Positions 46,435-56,310 of a stretch of 64,000 nt of DNA are shown in pieces. Location: NCBI GenBank assembly GCA_036346225.1, contig JARFIW010001364.1:1178001-1242000 (forward strand), written 5' to 3'. The number at the start of each line of letters is the position of its first letter. The stretch's first letter is position 1. The notes below the pieces were generated by a model that was not told where the DNA came from, ran no database searches, and saw only the letters and a program-made list of their open reading frames with translations. This DNA comes from Platerodrilus igneus. Taxonomy: Eukaryota; Arthropoda; Insecta; Coleoptera; Lycidae. A program made the position numbers and the translations under genes.

Positions 46435-46436
<2 letters not shown>
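45797..46436. other. Unassigned DNA with a fold-back fragment
   Basis: At 46.16-46.22 kb the text matches the inner end of the 15.4-16.3 kb inverted repeat (CTTTTATGCATATTAT and a GTTCAATTAA block). Otherwise nothing is recognised. ATACAGGGTGATTAAAA at 46373 resembles the ACAGGGTG repeat end at 25751. Confidence 0.45.
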
Positions 46437-46482
<46 letters not shown>

Positions 46483-46510
46483 CAATAAACCCCCCTTTCC
46501 TCTTTTCTTA
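46437..46510 (-). other. (TA)n run next to a polypurine tract
   Basis: On the minus strand AGAGGAAAGGGGGG precedes TTTATTGTAA and a TA run. A purine tract directly before an LTR start is where plus-strand priming occurs in LTR elements, so this may be the 3' junction of another LTR fragment. No matching LTR was found. Confidence 0.35.
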
Positions 46511-48134
46511 AATCGAATATAATTCCTTCTGCTGGTGCTTCAAGGGCAGCGTGCGGCTCAGCTCCTAGTTCTTATATAATATGCCTCGGCTATGAGTACT
46601 CCTCACTCGGGTATTCTAATAATTTTTGTTGCCAAATTAACTACCCTAGTGTGGGTTCCAAAACCAGAGCAGTCGCCGTTATGATAGTAAAATTCCCCTT
46701 TTAAAAATATAATTGACGCACGCACCCTTATGTCACGATTGACAGACTGATATGATACGTAACCTTTCACTAGGTACTGATAAATTATTGAGTACTGAAT
46801 GTGTTGTCAAATATATTTTGTGTGGTATTGGATACTTTTGATTCACAGAATTAATCCCTCAATCAATAATGGCAATCAGAAGACTTATTTCTAAATAAAT
46901 ACCTCTTAAAATCCTGTGCAGTGGACATCGTCTTACAAGGTATCAATGGTGTACAATTCTCTAACTCTTTCAGCAGTGACATCCAAAACCTAACACAATT
47001 GTTTGTTTTAGTTTTACTAATATTACAAAGGACCCTTTGTAAAGGTTGATTTTAAATCAATTACGGAAATTAAAGTTGTTATTAATGGATACTTATTACT
47101 GGTCCTGGTCTTCACTAGTAGTAGCTGTTTCACGATGTTCTTTACTGTTGGAACAATTAGGGTGCGCTGATTGCCTTAGGCTCCTGGTACCTATGCTAAC
47201 AGTTGTGGTGCTTCAATCGATTTCTGGGCCCTTGGACTTGGGCAAGCTTCCCGCAATAATCAAACTCTTCTAAAACTCCTCTAGAAATATCCTAGCATCA
47301 CAAGTACTATGTCTGGCTCTTCTTAATTACACCAATCTTTTCTGGATAAGGACTAATTACCTCCTAATCACTTTTTATAATTTCTAATAATTAATAACAC
47401 CAAATTTTAAATGTAAGTTCTCTTTATTTTCAGAGCTTGTTTTTACCAAAAATCTCATCAACAACTCCCCCAAACATTCCCTTTTTAATTTCTAATTCAA
47501 CCTTCCCCTCTTTTTTTCATGACAACATCAATAGCAAATATTTTTTTAATCTCCACACTGTCTTTTAAAATTGTCATAGCCTACTAGTTTCTTAATATAC
47601 TATACATAATGCATGTCATTCATTTCAAATGCATGATAACCAATAACAATCTTTTAACTAAACTTCTAACTTTAATATTGAACTCTAAATATTAAACTGA
47701 GGTGCAACCCTAATATTACAACTAAACTACTAAAATACTGTAAATTTTTATGGTTATATAATACAAATGAAAGGTGGTCTTAATCCTAGGCATTTAAATC
47801 AGAATAATAATTTTGGCTTTTATTTTGGATTCCATGTTATCAAAACGTTCCAACAAATGAATCATGCTTCCATACGTTGATGCCGTCCACCACCAGTGAA
47901 GAAGTTAGCACATGACATCCCCTGGTTACCATTAATCATGGAGGCTCAACACCGAGAATCTCAAGCATCCTTTTATAATTATGACCTGTTTTTAAACCCT
48001 TGCTTTTTAATTTATGATTTTAACAGTATGAATAAATGTCCCCTATGTTTTATTATTATTAGTATTTTAATATGATATGTGAACGCAGCCCCCCCCCCTT
48101 TAAGTATATAAACGCATCCCAAACCTCACTGTTT

Positions 48135-48137
<3 letters not shown>
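46511..48137. other. Unassigned DNA
   Basis: One 75-codon plus frame (47046-47273) has no known motif. A C-run at 48.09 kb is unexplained. No gene is supported. Confidence 0.45.

Positions 48138-48174
<37 letters not shown>
48138..48174. repeat. (TA)n microsatellite beside LTR copy B
   Basis: A TA run followed by TTGCTGTGTTTCC, the same junction as copy A. Confidence 0.95.
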
Positions 48175-48176
<2 letters not shown>

Positions 48177-49563
48177 CTGTGTTTCCTCGTACTAGAATCG
48201 AGCCTCACGAATTGGGCGGCAAGATTTGCTGTGACCCCCTTAAAATTAACTGGTCCGTTGACTTTCTTCTGATAATCGCCTCTTTACTCTCTCCGCCTCG
48301 GCTGCTCACCAAGTTAAAACTTTCATCCTCATTCATAAAAAAAAAACAAACACATTCCTACCACAAACATCAACGCTAACTCTATTTACACCAATATTCA
48401 CAATACAGTAAAATTTCAAAATTAAATTTTAGCATAAATTTCAGCATCATAAAATCTCAAGTTCAAATTTGTCATTATTTTAATTTGCATCCGGAATTAG
48501 AGTCCTTGTAGGATGCATACTAATTAAATAAAGAATATTTGCACACCGGAGTCTGAATAAAAGGTAGCATCTCCCGCCCCTTTACGTTAATTTAACAGGT
48601 TATTCTAATTGAGCTCAAAGACAGACCCACATTTTCATCATAATCAAAAACATAAACCTGATAAATACTCCTTTCTACTTATACAAGAAAATTTTACATT
48701 AAAATTAAAAATTTGTTGTTTATACAAACTTACTACTGTCCATTTTTATCAAACAAATTATAAAGATATTCAACATACACCAAAACATCCAAGATCGAAC
48801 AAAATTGCATAAATTTACCTGAAGGTTACTGCACTCGTGGCTTCAATGTACATCGGACTTGCTCATTCCAGCTGGGTTATGTTTACGTCCTAGGATTCCT
48901 AGTCGCCTTTAAAATTTTTCTACACCACCATTCGTCTAAATTGTTTCAGGGCTTCTCAGGAACTCATTTATGTATATCTAAATCTTGTTTTGTGGACCCA
49001 ATCACGTTTACGAATAACACTTGATTACTCACTCCCGAAAAATAGCAAAGAAATTCATAATTCTTTCACGGTATACCGAAAACTGCCTACTTCTATTTAT
49101 TTATTTATCGTTACTAATTTGGATAATTGGTACAGTAATACTCGCAAATATAACTAGACTTTATTACCTTGTATCTTCTCTAAGTGCACTAATAACTATT
49201 ATTGTAGCACGTAATCACCACGTATTCTACTTAAAGTATCGAATAATCAAAAAATAAAGAGCAAAACTGTTTAAAGTATTGAATAAAATCAAAAATCTAA
49301 GAGAGCCAAACTCCTATTAGCACGGGTTTATATAATGGCCCGCTTGCAAGTCGAATTTGTCCCGCAACGGACAATTTTTAGAAATTCGCATTCTCTTTTC
49401 CCTTCCGACGGCTCGGCACAGCGATTCTACTAAAAATTTGCACACGTCCAAGTTGAAAATCTAAGAAATTTCCACACGGCTCGCAACCCGTCCGAGAACA
49501 ACTAATTAATTTTACACACCAACTGATATGCTTTCCCCTCTCATGTTTGCATCTTATTTCAAC
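48175..49563 (-). mobile_element. Solo LTR plus primer-site segment, copy B
   Basis: Second copy of the LTR at 44639-45796, in the same orientation and with the same (TA)n junction. It retains one module (CGAGCCTCACGAATTGGGCG on the plus strand) and TTTGCTGTGACC at 48227; the better primer site of copy A is deleted. About 300 bases at 48.92-49.21 kb are absent from copy A. Sequence identity ends at CATCTTATTTCAAC in both copies, marking the outer LTR edge. Confidence 0.65.
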
Positions 49564-50016
49564 TTATTCAATAACAGATTAAAGTTCACCATAGAAGTAG
49601 AAGATAATAAAAATTTCTCCTTTTAGTTGTATTGGTTTCACATGATGAAGCAAGTCAGATACATACACAATAGTACCAAAAACTATTATCATTAAATAGA
49701 ATTCTAAATTTTTATTCAAACCACTCGTACAAATAAAAAATCGCTATAATAAACTAATCTTTGAAATTCTTAATTATAAATTAAAGCTATACTAAATTCC
49801 ATCAAATAGACTCGAAAACAATTACCCTTAAACTTCAGTAAGCAAGATTTTTAATTCTAATACTACCATTAACAACAATATTAACCCTAATATAAAATAG
49901 TTAAATTTCCCCATTTAGCAATTAACCATTCACTTAAACGAACATTACAAAACAAAAACATCAAAATTATAACATATAATATAAAAACTACTGAACAATT
50001 ATTTTCACACACACAC

Positions 50017-50020
<4 letters not shown>
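49564..50020. other. Unassigned AT-rich DNA
   Basis: Nothing is recognised between LTR copy B and the TA run before the fold-back element. Confidence 0.45.
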
Positions 50021-50058
<38 letters not shown>

Positions 50059-50107
50059 GAGAAGGATAATCCACATTTGGAATGCAAATGAATGCTTAAT
50101 ATATATT

Positions 50108-50493
50108 AATAGTTATTAAGATGAAATGAAAACCCAACTTTGTATTTAAAGTTGAATTACCATTTCAAATCGAACTAGTAATTGAAAACCACTAAAAGAA
50201 CGGCTACAGCAGGATTTGAACCTGCAACCTCTGATTTTCCGGATCGGTGCTCTAACCAATTGAGCTATCTAGCCTAATTGTTTAGAAGATGTTATACTTA
50301 TACTACTGAAGCTTGGCTCTTGTTAACGATTTTTCAATTACGTCTTGCATTTAAGGAAATTGAATCTAGTTATATACATAATTCATGTACTAATAACTTA
50401 ATCATTCTTTTAGTGGTTTTCAATTACTAGTTCGATTTGAAATGGTAATTCAACTTTAAATACAAAGTTGGGTTTTCATTTCATCTTAATAAC

Positions 50494-50498
<5 letters not shown>
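50108..50498. repeat. Fold-back element with an internal tRNA-like sequence (simplest copy)
   Basis: 92-base terminal inverted repeats (50108-50200 and 50406-50498) are nearly perfect. The interior holds a tRNA-like sequence directly inside the left repeat, then about 130 bases with GATGTTATACTTATACTACT and TTACGTCTTGCATTTAAGG. TA runs lie outside each end (50022-50056 with a 50-base spacer, and 50499-50533). No protein is encoded. This is the cleanest statement of the family also found at 14.9-15.9 kb. Confidence 0.8.
50201..50274 (-). other. tRNA-like sequence inside fold-back element (copy 3)
   Basis: 74 bases: acceptor GGCTAGA/TGTAGCC, D arm TAGCTCAATTGGTTAGAGC, anticodon loop CCGGAAA, T arm with GGTTCAAATCC. 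Both RNA polymerase III promoter boxes look intact. C at position 33 and the repeat context argue against a working tRNA gene. Confidence 0.7.
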
Positions 50499-50533
<35 letters not shown>

Positions 50534-50535
<2 letters not shown>

Positions 50536-50650
50536 GCTGTGAATCTGCGAAATAGAAAATGTAAGACTTACCTTGGGTGTCAATAAATTAATCTGTGAAT
50601 GCCAATTTAAGCTGCCCAAACGTTGGGAGTCAATAAATATCTGGGTACAA
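50534..50650 (-). other. LTR-end / primer-site modules beside a TA run
   Basis: On the minus strand TTGACTCCCAACGTTTGGGC (about 50607-50626) resembles a primer-binding site. It is followed by TTCACAGATTAAT and TTGACACCCAAGG, a second worn module, then TTCACAGCAT against the (TA)n. The LTR itself was not delimited. Confidence 0.45.
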
Positions 50651-51879
50651 CGCCCAAACCAATAAAAGTTTAATGACTATCAATCGAAACAATAAGAGTA
50701 TATGATGTGGATTCTTACCTGAATATGCTCCTATATTCTTGCTAGCTCAGATATAAACATGCTGTAAAAATTTAAATAAAACTAAGAAATGTCACAATTA
50801 CAATTGTAATTACATAAAATTTTTATGAACAATCCTTCAGATTATGTAACTCAATACATTCAAAGGCATCTTTCTTCTACACACATTATCTAAGAAATTC
50901 TCTTACACGCAGGTATAATGAAAGTTATAAATGCAGTTTACCATTTAGGTCTAAAAAGAAACATTTCATCACTACTACACACTAACTCAATTTTCACCTA
51001 ATCTTTGTTAATAATTAGAGAACCGCAAAATTTTTCATGTAAGCCACAATTTTTTTTTGTAATTTGGATAATTTTAATAATCTTCTATTATCCCGTCTCA
51101 GCGTGACTGATCAGTAACCCCCTAGAAAACATTTGTAAGAATCAAACCACTCACAAGTATTTTCAATACGCAAAAAATTATACTAGCTTAATCTACTTAA
51201 TAATAGCACAAAATGTCTCTCTAGGGGATTAAAGCTGCGTCGCCCTTACAACATGTCCTTCATTATAATTGCCATCTTAAAATCGTTTTCATGTAGAAAA
51301 AATCGCATTGAAAAGTTTATGGTTCTACTCTGAGTTTTCTTTTTAAATAAATCTTTATCTGTCGAAGTCCATTTTATCGGTTTTAGAAGGTACTTTTGTT
51401 TCAATTGATTAAAATATCGAGGAGACCTTATACCAAGTTAAGTTATAATTTATATTGGAGCAATAAATACGCCATCAACAATTATTTTTATAAACAAACC
51501 ATTTGAAACCCTTTACCAACTATTACTGAATGATTTATCTTGAAATGAATTCTAATTATTTTCTGGCTTTTATAAATAAAAATCTCAGTACGTCACAGTT
51601 CTCGAATGATTCTATCATATTTCAGCAGGTCTGACTCATTGCATGATGTAATAATTAACTGCAATTTTGTGCGTTTTTACCTTAATTACCTGTCAGTAAA
51701 ATCTACTACAATTGTAAACATTTGACTATCGCATGTTAATGAATGGAAGCGCTTTGTGCATATCTCTTCCTTTTATAATTTACGAGCTTCTGTATAATTT
51801 GTGGCCTTTAAAAACGTGTTATCTTATCTAGTTCATAGTTTTTACCAGCGTTTGCTCGTTCCACGAATTTACTAAATTG
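50651..51879. other. Unassigned AT-rich DNA
   Basis: May include the LTR that belongs to the primer-site modules at 50.6 kb, but no second copy is present to confirm it. No gene is seen. Confidence 0.45.
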
Positions 51880-52512
51880 TTTTTTTCTTGTTAAATGTAG
51901 CACGGCCTTGTGCTAGTCTTTGTTTTATATCTTTTGTGCTTTTCCCATTTTGCGTTATTTGACTTCCTGGATAGCAAAAATCCTTAACCTCTTGTAAGTT
52001 AGTGTAACATATTTGTATTCTTGTTTTTGATTTATTTTCCCCTCCTGTGCATACTAGTACTTTTAGTTTTGTTAATTTTCATATCATATCTCTCTGTTGG
52101 AACCGTTTCCATTTCATTAAGAGCAGTTTCTAACTCTTCTTTGCTAGACGCTAATACCGCTATATCATCTGCAAATCTAAGCATATCATTTTTTGTACCT
52201 GCATAGTAATTCCAAATGTCTTCTTGCATTTGACAGTATTCATTGCCTCTTCTATGTACAAGTTAAAAATTAATGGAGATAGGGCCCAGCCTTGTCTCGC
52301 ACCTTTCCGTAATGTTTACTTCTCTACGTTCCTGCTCTAATTCTATTACTGCTGTTTGCTCTTTGTTTAAGCTATGTACTATTTGTCTATCCCTATAACT
52401 CATTTCAATCTTTTTAAGTATTTCAAACATTTTTTTCCATTTTACATTGTCGAATGCTTTTCCCAGATCTACCAACTCTATGTACATGCTTTCCTCTTTT
52501 TCTATTGTTTTC
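51880..52512 (-). mobile_element. RTE-type LINE fragment R2 (internal RT piece)
   Basis: Covers the RT palm only. VDLGKAFDNVKWKKMFEILK (motif A; the usual Glu reads Gly) and IVHSLNKEQTAVIELEQERR are in one frame. In another is MLRFADDIAVLASSKEELET with the catalytic FADD. It is truncated on both sides relative to the 60.8-63.8 kb copy and joins the gypsy LTR directly at 52512/52513. Confidence 0.85.
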
Positions 52513-52910
52513 TGACTACAAACTTCTTGGTAAATGTACCCTTACAAAAAAAAAATTATTATATAATTAAAACTTATTTTATCTTAAACTAAAAAGGTTT
52601 ATACTCAAATATCAGTTACAAACAATATATTAAAATGCACGAATTCCTTCTTCAATTCGTAAAAAGTTTTTTTTTTATTATTTTAAGTTGACATCTAAAT
52701 CAGCTCACAAGATTTTCATATTATTTATATCTCCATTTAAAAGCAATGTGCATCCTCGGCTTGATTATTTAAATTTTTAAATAGCTTTTATCTTGAAGAA
52801 TTTTCCACCTTCATTACATTTAATAACAACTATATTTATATGCACGTTCCGTTTAAAACTAACTTCTGTATTTACTGTTACATGGTAATTATTAATTACG
52901 ATATGTATAC
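52513..52910 (-). repeat. Partial 3' LTR of the gypsy-like element
   Basis: Aligns with 55709-56300. The outer part is missing where it meets the RTE fragment. The stretch 52911-53265 is leader-like or untranslated DNA with ATTAATTAATTAAT and no ORF. Confidence 0.6.
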
Positions 52911-53265
52911 TTGTTCACGCCTAAGCGGAACGGCTGGTTCACAACAACAAAATTAAACGTGTAATAAAATATGGTTGCATAAAAAACTTACCCCGTGTTC
53001 CATTGTCACTTTGCACTCACCACTAAATACATAATTGGTTAGGCAGGAGAGGGTGATGAAGGAAGGGAAATAGAGGTGCTCACGTTGTTAATTTAATTAA
53101 TTAATTAATGCCGACAAACCGGCGCGAATGTGATATTTAATGGACTGTCTTTTAAGAGCGAGCTGTGTTGACTGTCTTATCTTATTGTTTGTAATCAGCG
53201 CTCACCCTTGGCGATGCGGGAATAACAAATCGTAGTCGAGACATAAGAGGAACATGCTTTTTAAT

Positions 53266-53510
53266 TTATAATAGGCAAGGCCTAAACAATACTGCAAACT
53301 CAAAATAACATCTTCGCAAAGCAACAAGCGGCGATACTAAATTATTTATTTTAATAGGGATAACTTTCTTAATTAACTCCTCTAAATTATCTTTAATAAA
53401 ACCTTCACTTACTAATATTGCTTCAGCTCCTGTATCTAAATGTAATTTAATCTCCCTTGCTTCTACTTGCAATTTTATTATACGTGGTATATCATTTTTT
53501 CATTAATGTT
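53266..53510 (-). pseudogene. Gypsy-like aspartic protease relic
   Basis: The frame holds IKLHLDTGAEAILVSEGFI, with the DTGA active-site motif of retroviral-type proteases. It is about 68 residues before a break, shorter than a complete protease domain. The displayed start is TTG, and the frame likely continued upstream. Confidence 0.75.
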
Positions 53511-53699
53511 TTCATCATTTTCCTATTCAAGTTTTATAAACTTACGCTCATGTTCATATTTATTAATTTCTATATTTTTGAAGTTTGATTTTTCTGCTTC
53601 TAAAAATCCTGCCTACTTGACGTTCCGGGTTGTTTAACTTATCTGCGTATGTCCTTATATTGTCATTGCTACCATTTATATCATTTTTTCGAATGTTTG

Positions 53700-55086
53700 T
53701 CATATTCTCCCTTCCTTGGGTAACGGTTCTATTCTCGTGGTACGGGTTTCATTATTCTTTCTTCCCCAATCCCTGCTAATGGGATTTCCTCTATTCCAAA
53801 TACTTCTTTGGCTATTCGATCTTTCAAATGGTCTGCCTTGACATCTCTCCTGTCCATTATTCCTCTGGAATCTAAATGTATTCATGGGCTGGCTCCTTCG
53901 CCTGGTCTCCATGCTCCTTGGTTGACCCATATCATCTTAACGTTGAAGATATTCTAAAAACACAGCTCTATCAACAATATTTTGTAAGGCTATGCATTGC
54001 CTTAGTTTTGTTTCAAAATAACCTGTTAAATATTTTATAATTTGCTTGTCCTCTAAAGGAGGGTAAGGTTGTTAGGCAACGCTAAATTTCTTGATTGCAT
54101 ACAGCTCCCTTGTCATACCTAAATTCCTACTATATTTTCCCATCAATAAATTATTTCTAACTTTAAATTGCAGGTTGTCTACCCAGAAATATTTTAAAAA
54201 TTCATTTTCGAAGTCTTTAAACGAACTAAACTCACTTTCTATCAGTCCAAACCAAATTTCAATACTACCCTTCAACATGGGTCTTACAATATCTAACTTT
54301 GTTTGATCATCCCAGCTACCTTATATTAAAGTTTTTAAGATATTTAAAAATATTTTAGGGTGCAGGGACAATAAGTCCCCATAAAATTTCGAATGTTGTT
54401 CCAACGAAACACTGGTTGGACTCCATCTCATCGGTTTTCCTAATATGAATATTTTTAACCATATCTTCTAAATTTTCAAATTTATTTCCTATGTATGTTT
54501 TAAGATTTCCCAAAACATTTCTAAATGTTTTGAAACCATCTTGGTAGCTTCTCTCTGTTTCATTTATTTTTCGATCCAAAGTTTTAACTTTTCCATTAGT
54601 TTGACTTTCGCCTGCTTCCAGATTTGCATTTATTTGAACAATTTCCTCTTTAACGTCATCCATATTCTCTAAAATTGGTACTACTTTTCTCTAATTTCAT
54701 TTCTTTAATAGTTTTGTTAGTTTCTTTTACGCCCAAAGTTATTTTCTCACACATCTTTTAAATTTTCTTTAATTCTTTTTACTTTCTAATTTTAAACTTT
54801 CCACCCAATTTTGCTATGTTTTCTTCAAATTCTGTTCGTCACTTATGCGTATTTTTATCCAATTTGTCACCAATTTCTTTCATATTTTCCTTTTGTTCCT
54901 GCATATTTTGATTTAGACTTAATAAGAGAGCCATCATGTTTTATTCCTGAGTTTCTCCTACACTCTGCTTTTTTTTGGCCTTTGGATCTTTATTCTTCTG
55001 TTCTTCGATGTAAACGCTTTCCTGAGACGAATTTCCACTCTCTTAGCTTTCAATTTTTTACGAACTTTTTTCATTCTGTCAGCCAT
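53700..55086 (-). pseudogene. Gypsy-like Gag, broken
   Basis: An ATG at 55086 starts a very basic N-terminus (MADRMKKVRKKLKAK). A coiled-coil-like Glu/Lys segment follows (54355-54663, with NETERSYQDGFKTFRNVLGN). Next is the capsid block LKGSIEIWFGLIESEFSSFK, DFENEFLKYFW and NLLMGKYSRNLG (54072-54278). Last is an Arg/Asn/Gln-rich C-terminus (53700-53930) with no CCHC knuckle, typical of Gags that use a basic tail. Stops and frameshifts separate the pieces. Confidence 0.75.
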
Positions 55087-55147
55087 AGTCGAAAATTAAT
55101 CAGATATTACAAAGAAACTCCAAAAATAAATCCTATGAGACAGTAAA

Positions 55148-55335
55148 CCCTAATTTACAGACGAATTAATCGTGCCCCGCGTTGAGGCGTCAGTAAAAGA
55201 GTGCTGTGACAACAGCCCGATTTGGATACGCCGCTAAAAGTAATGTGATAATGCCCCACGTTTGGCACCACTAAAAAAGTGCAGTGACAATGCCTAGCTT
55301 TGAAGCGCCGCTAAAATTATGCTGTGATACAAATT
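55148..55335 (-). repeat. Tandem LTR-end / primer-binding-site modules
   Basis: About four diverged modules of 40-55 bases. Each has a CACAGCA-like start, then TAGCGGCGC- or TGGTGCC-like sequence and a GGGC close. The clearest primer site, TGGTGCCAAACGTGGGGC, lies at about 55245-55262; neighbours read TGACGCCTCAACGCGGGGC and worn versions. Confidence 0.65.
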
Positions 55336-55339
55336 TGAA

Positions 55340-56305
55340 ATTGTTGACTTACTTTCCTTTCTAACTTTTCTTTGCTTGGCTAACTCTCTGGAATTGATGG
55401 AATTTACAAAATGAAATCAAACACAGCAATATCACAAAGCATCTATACAGTCTAAAATATTTTCTCTCATACAAATAAATATAGAACATTTACAGCATAA
55501 TTATTTTTAAGCATAAAATTATTCCTAATAAGTACTTAATTATCAAAAATGTTCCTCAACTAAAGTTGTTTACAATTTACAGAATTCACATCTCTTTTCT
55601 TGTGGATAGGTTGCCTGGCTTTTTGTTATTCCCACCCTTGTAAGGTTTGTTTTGGCCAAAAGAATCCTCGACAGATAGTTTATAAATAAAGTCAGAGTGT
55701 TTCGAACTCTGACTACAAACTTGCTGGTAAATATACCCTTACAAAAAAATTATTATATAATTAAGACTTATTCTATCTTAAACTAAAATAACATATACTC
55801 AAATATCAGTTACAAACAATATTTTAAAAAAAATATTCTTGCAAAAATTCTCAAAGCTCTTCTCCAATTCGTAATTAAGTATCTTCTGCTTTTATTTTAA
55901 ATTGACATCCAAATCAGCTTACAAGATTTTCATATTATTTATGTCTCTATTTAGAAACCAATGTGCATCCTCGGCTTATTATTTAAGTTAATTTTCAAAT
56001 AGCTTTTTATTTTGAAGAATTTTCCACGTAACCTCCATATAAATATAGAAGTTATTAAATGTAATGAAGGTGGAAAATTCTTCAAGATAAAAAGCTGATT
56101 GAAAATTAACTTAAATAATAAGCCGAGGATGCACATTGGTTTCTACATAGAGATATAAATCATATGAAAATCTTGTAAGCTTCATTACATTTAATAACTT
56201 CTATATATAGAAGTTATTAAATGTAATGAAGGTTACGTTTAAAGCTATCTTCTGTATTCACTGTTATATGGTAATGATTAATTACGATATGCATACTGCA
56301 TACTC
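55340..56305 (-). repeat. 5' LTR region of the gypsy-like element, rearranged
   Basis: Contains the LTR blocks shared with 52.51-52.91 kb. Inside, 55.91-56.03 and 56.07-56.18 kb are inverted copies of one another around ACATTTAATAACTTC repeats, so the LTR has been partly duplicated as a palindrome. The 61-codon frame here is an artefact. Confidence 0.6.
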
Positions 56306-56310
56306 GAAAT

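Larger units (their letters stand above)
52513..56310 (-). mobile_element. Degraded Ty3/gypsy-like LTR retrotransposon
   Basis: On the minus strand: LTR-like DNA at 55.34-56.30 kb, repeated primer-site modules at 55.15-55.34 kb, gag pieces, a protease motif, then LTR-like DNA at 52.51-52.91 kb. The LTR parts share GACTACAAACTT, CAAATATCAGTTACAAACAA and ATGTGCATCCTCGGCTT blocks. RT, RNase H and integrase are absent, so pol was largely deleted. The left LTR is cut by the RTE fragment. Just right of the 5' LTR (56306-56335) a block of internal sequence (AAATAACATCTTCGCAAAGC, also at 53303) recurs, showing rearrangement. Confidence 0.65.

Noticed and set aside
25583..48174. Repeat arrays as CRISPR
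   Set aside because: No regularly spaced direct repeats with unique spacers exist; all arrays are microsatellites or element repeats in a eukaryotic setting.
14661..50087. Short ORFs rich in Ile/Tyr or Arg/Glu runs
   Set aside because: They are translations of TA and GA microsatellites (for example 14661-14882, 37575-37802, 49887-50087).
14992..50274. Three 74-base cloverleafs as functional tRNA genes
   Set aside because: They lie inside repeat elements, have C at the invariant U33 position and an acceptor mismatch, and their anticodons differ between copies without matching the isotype features.
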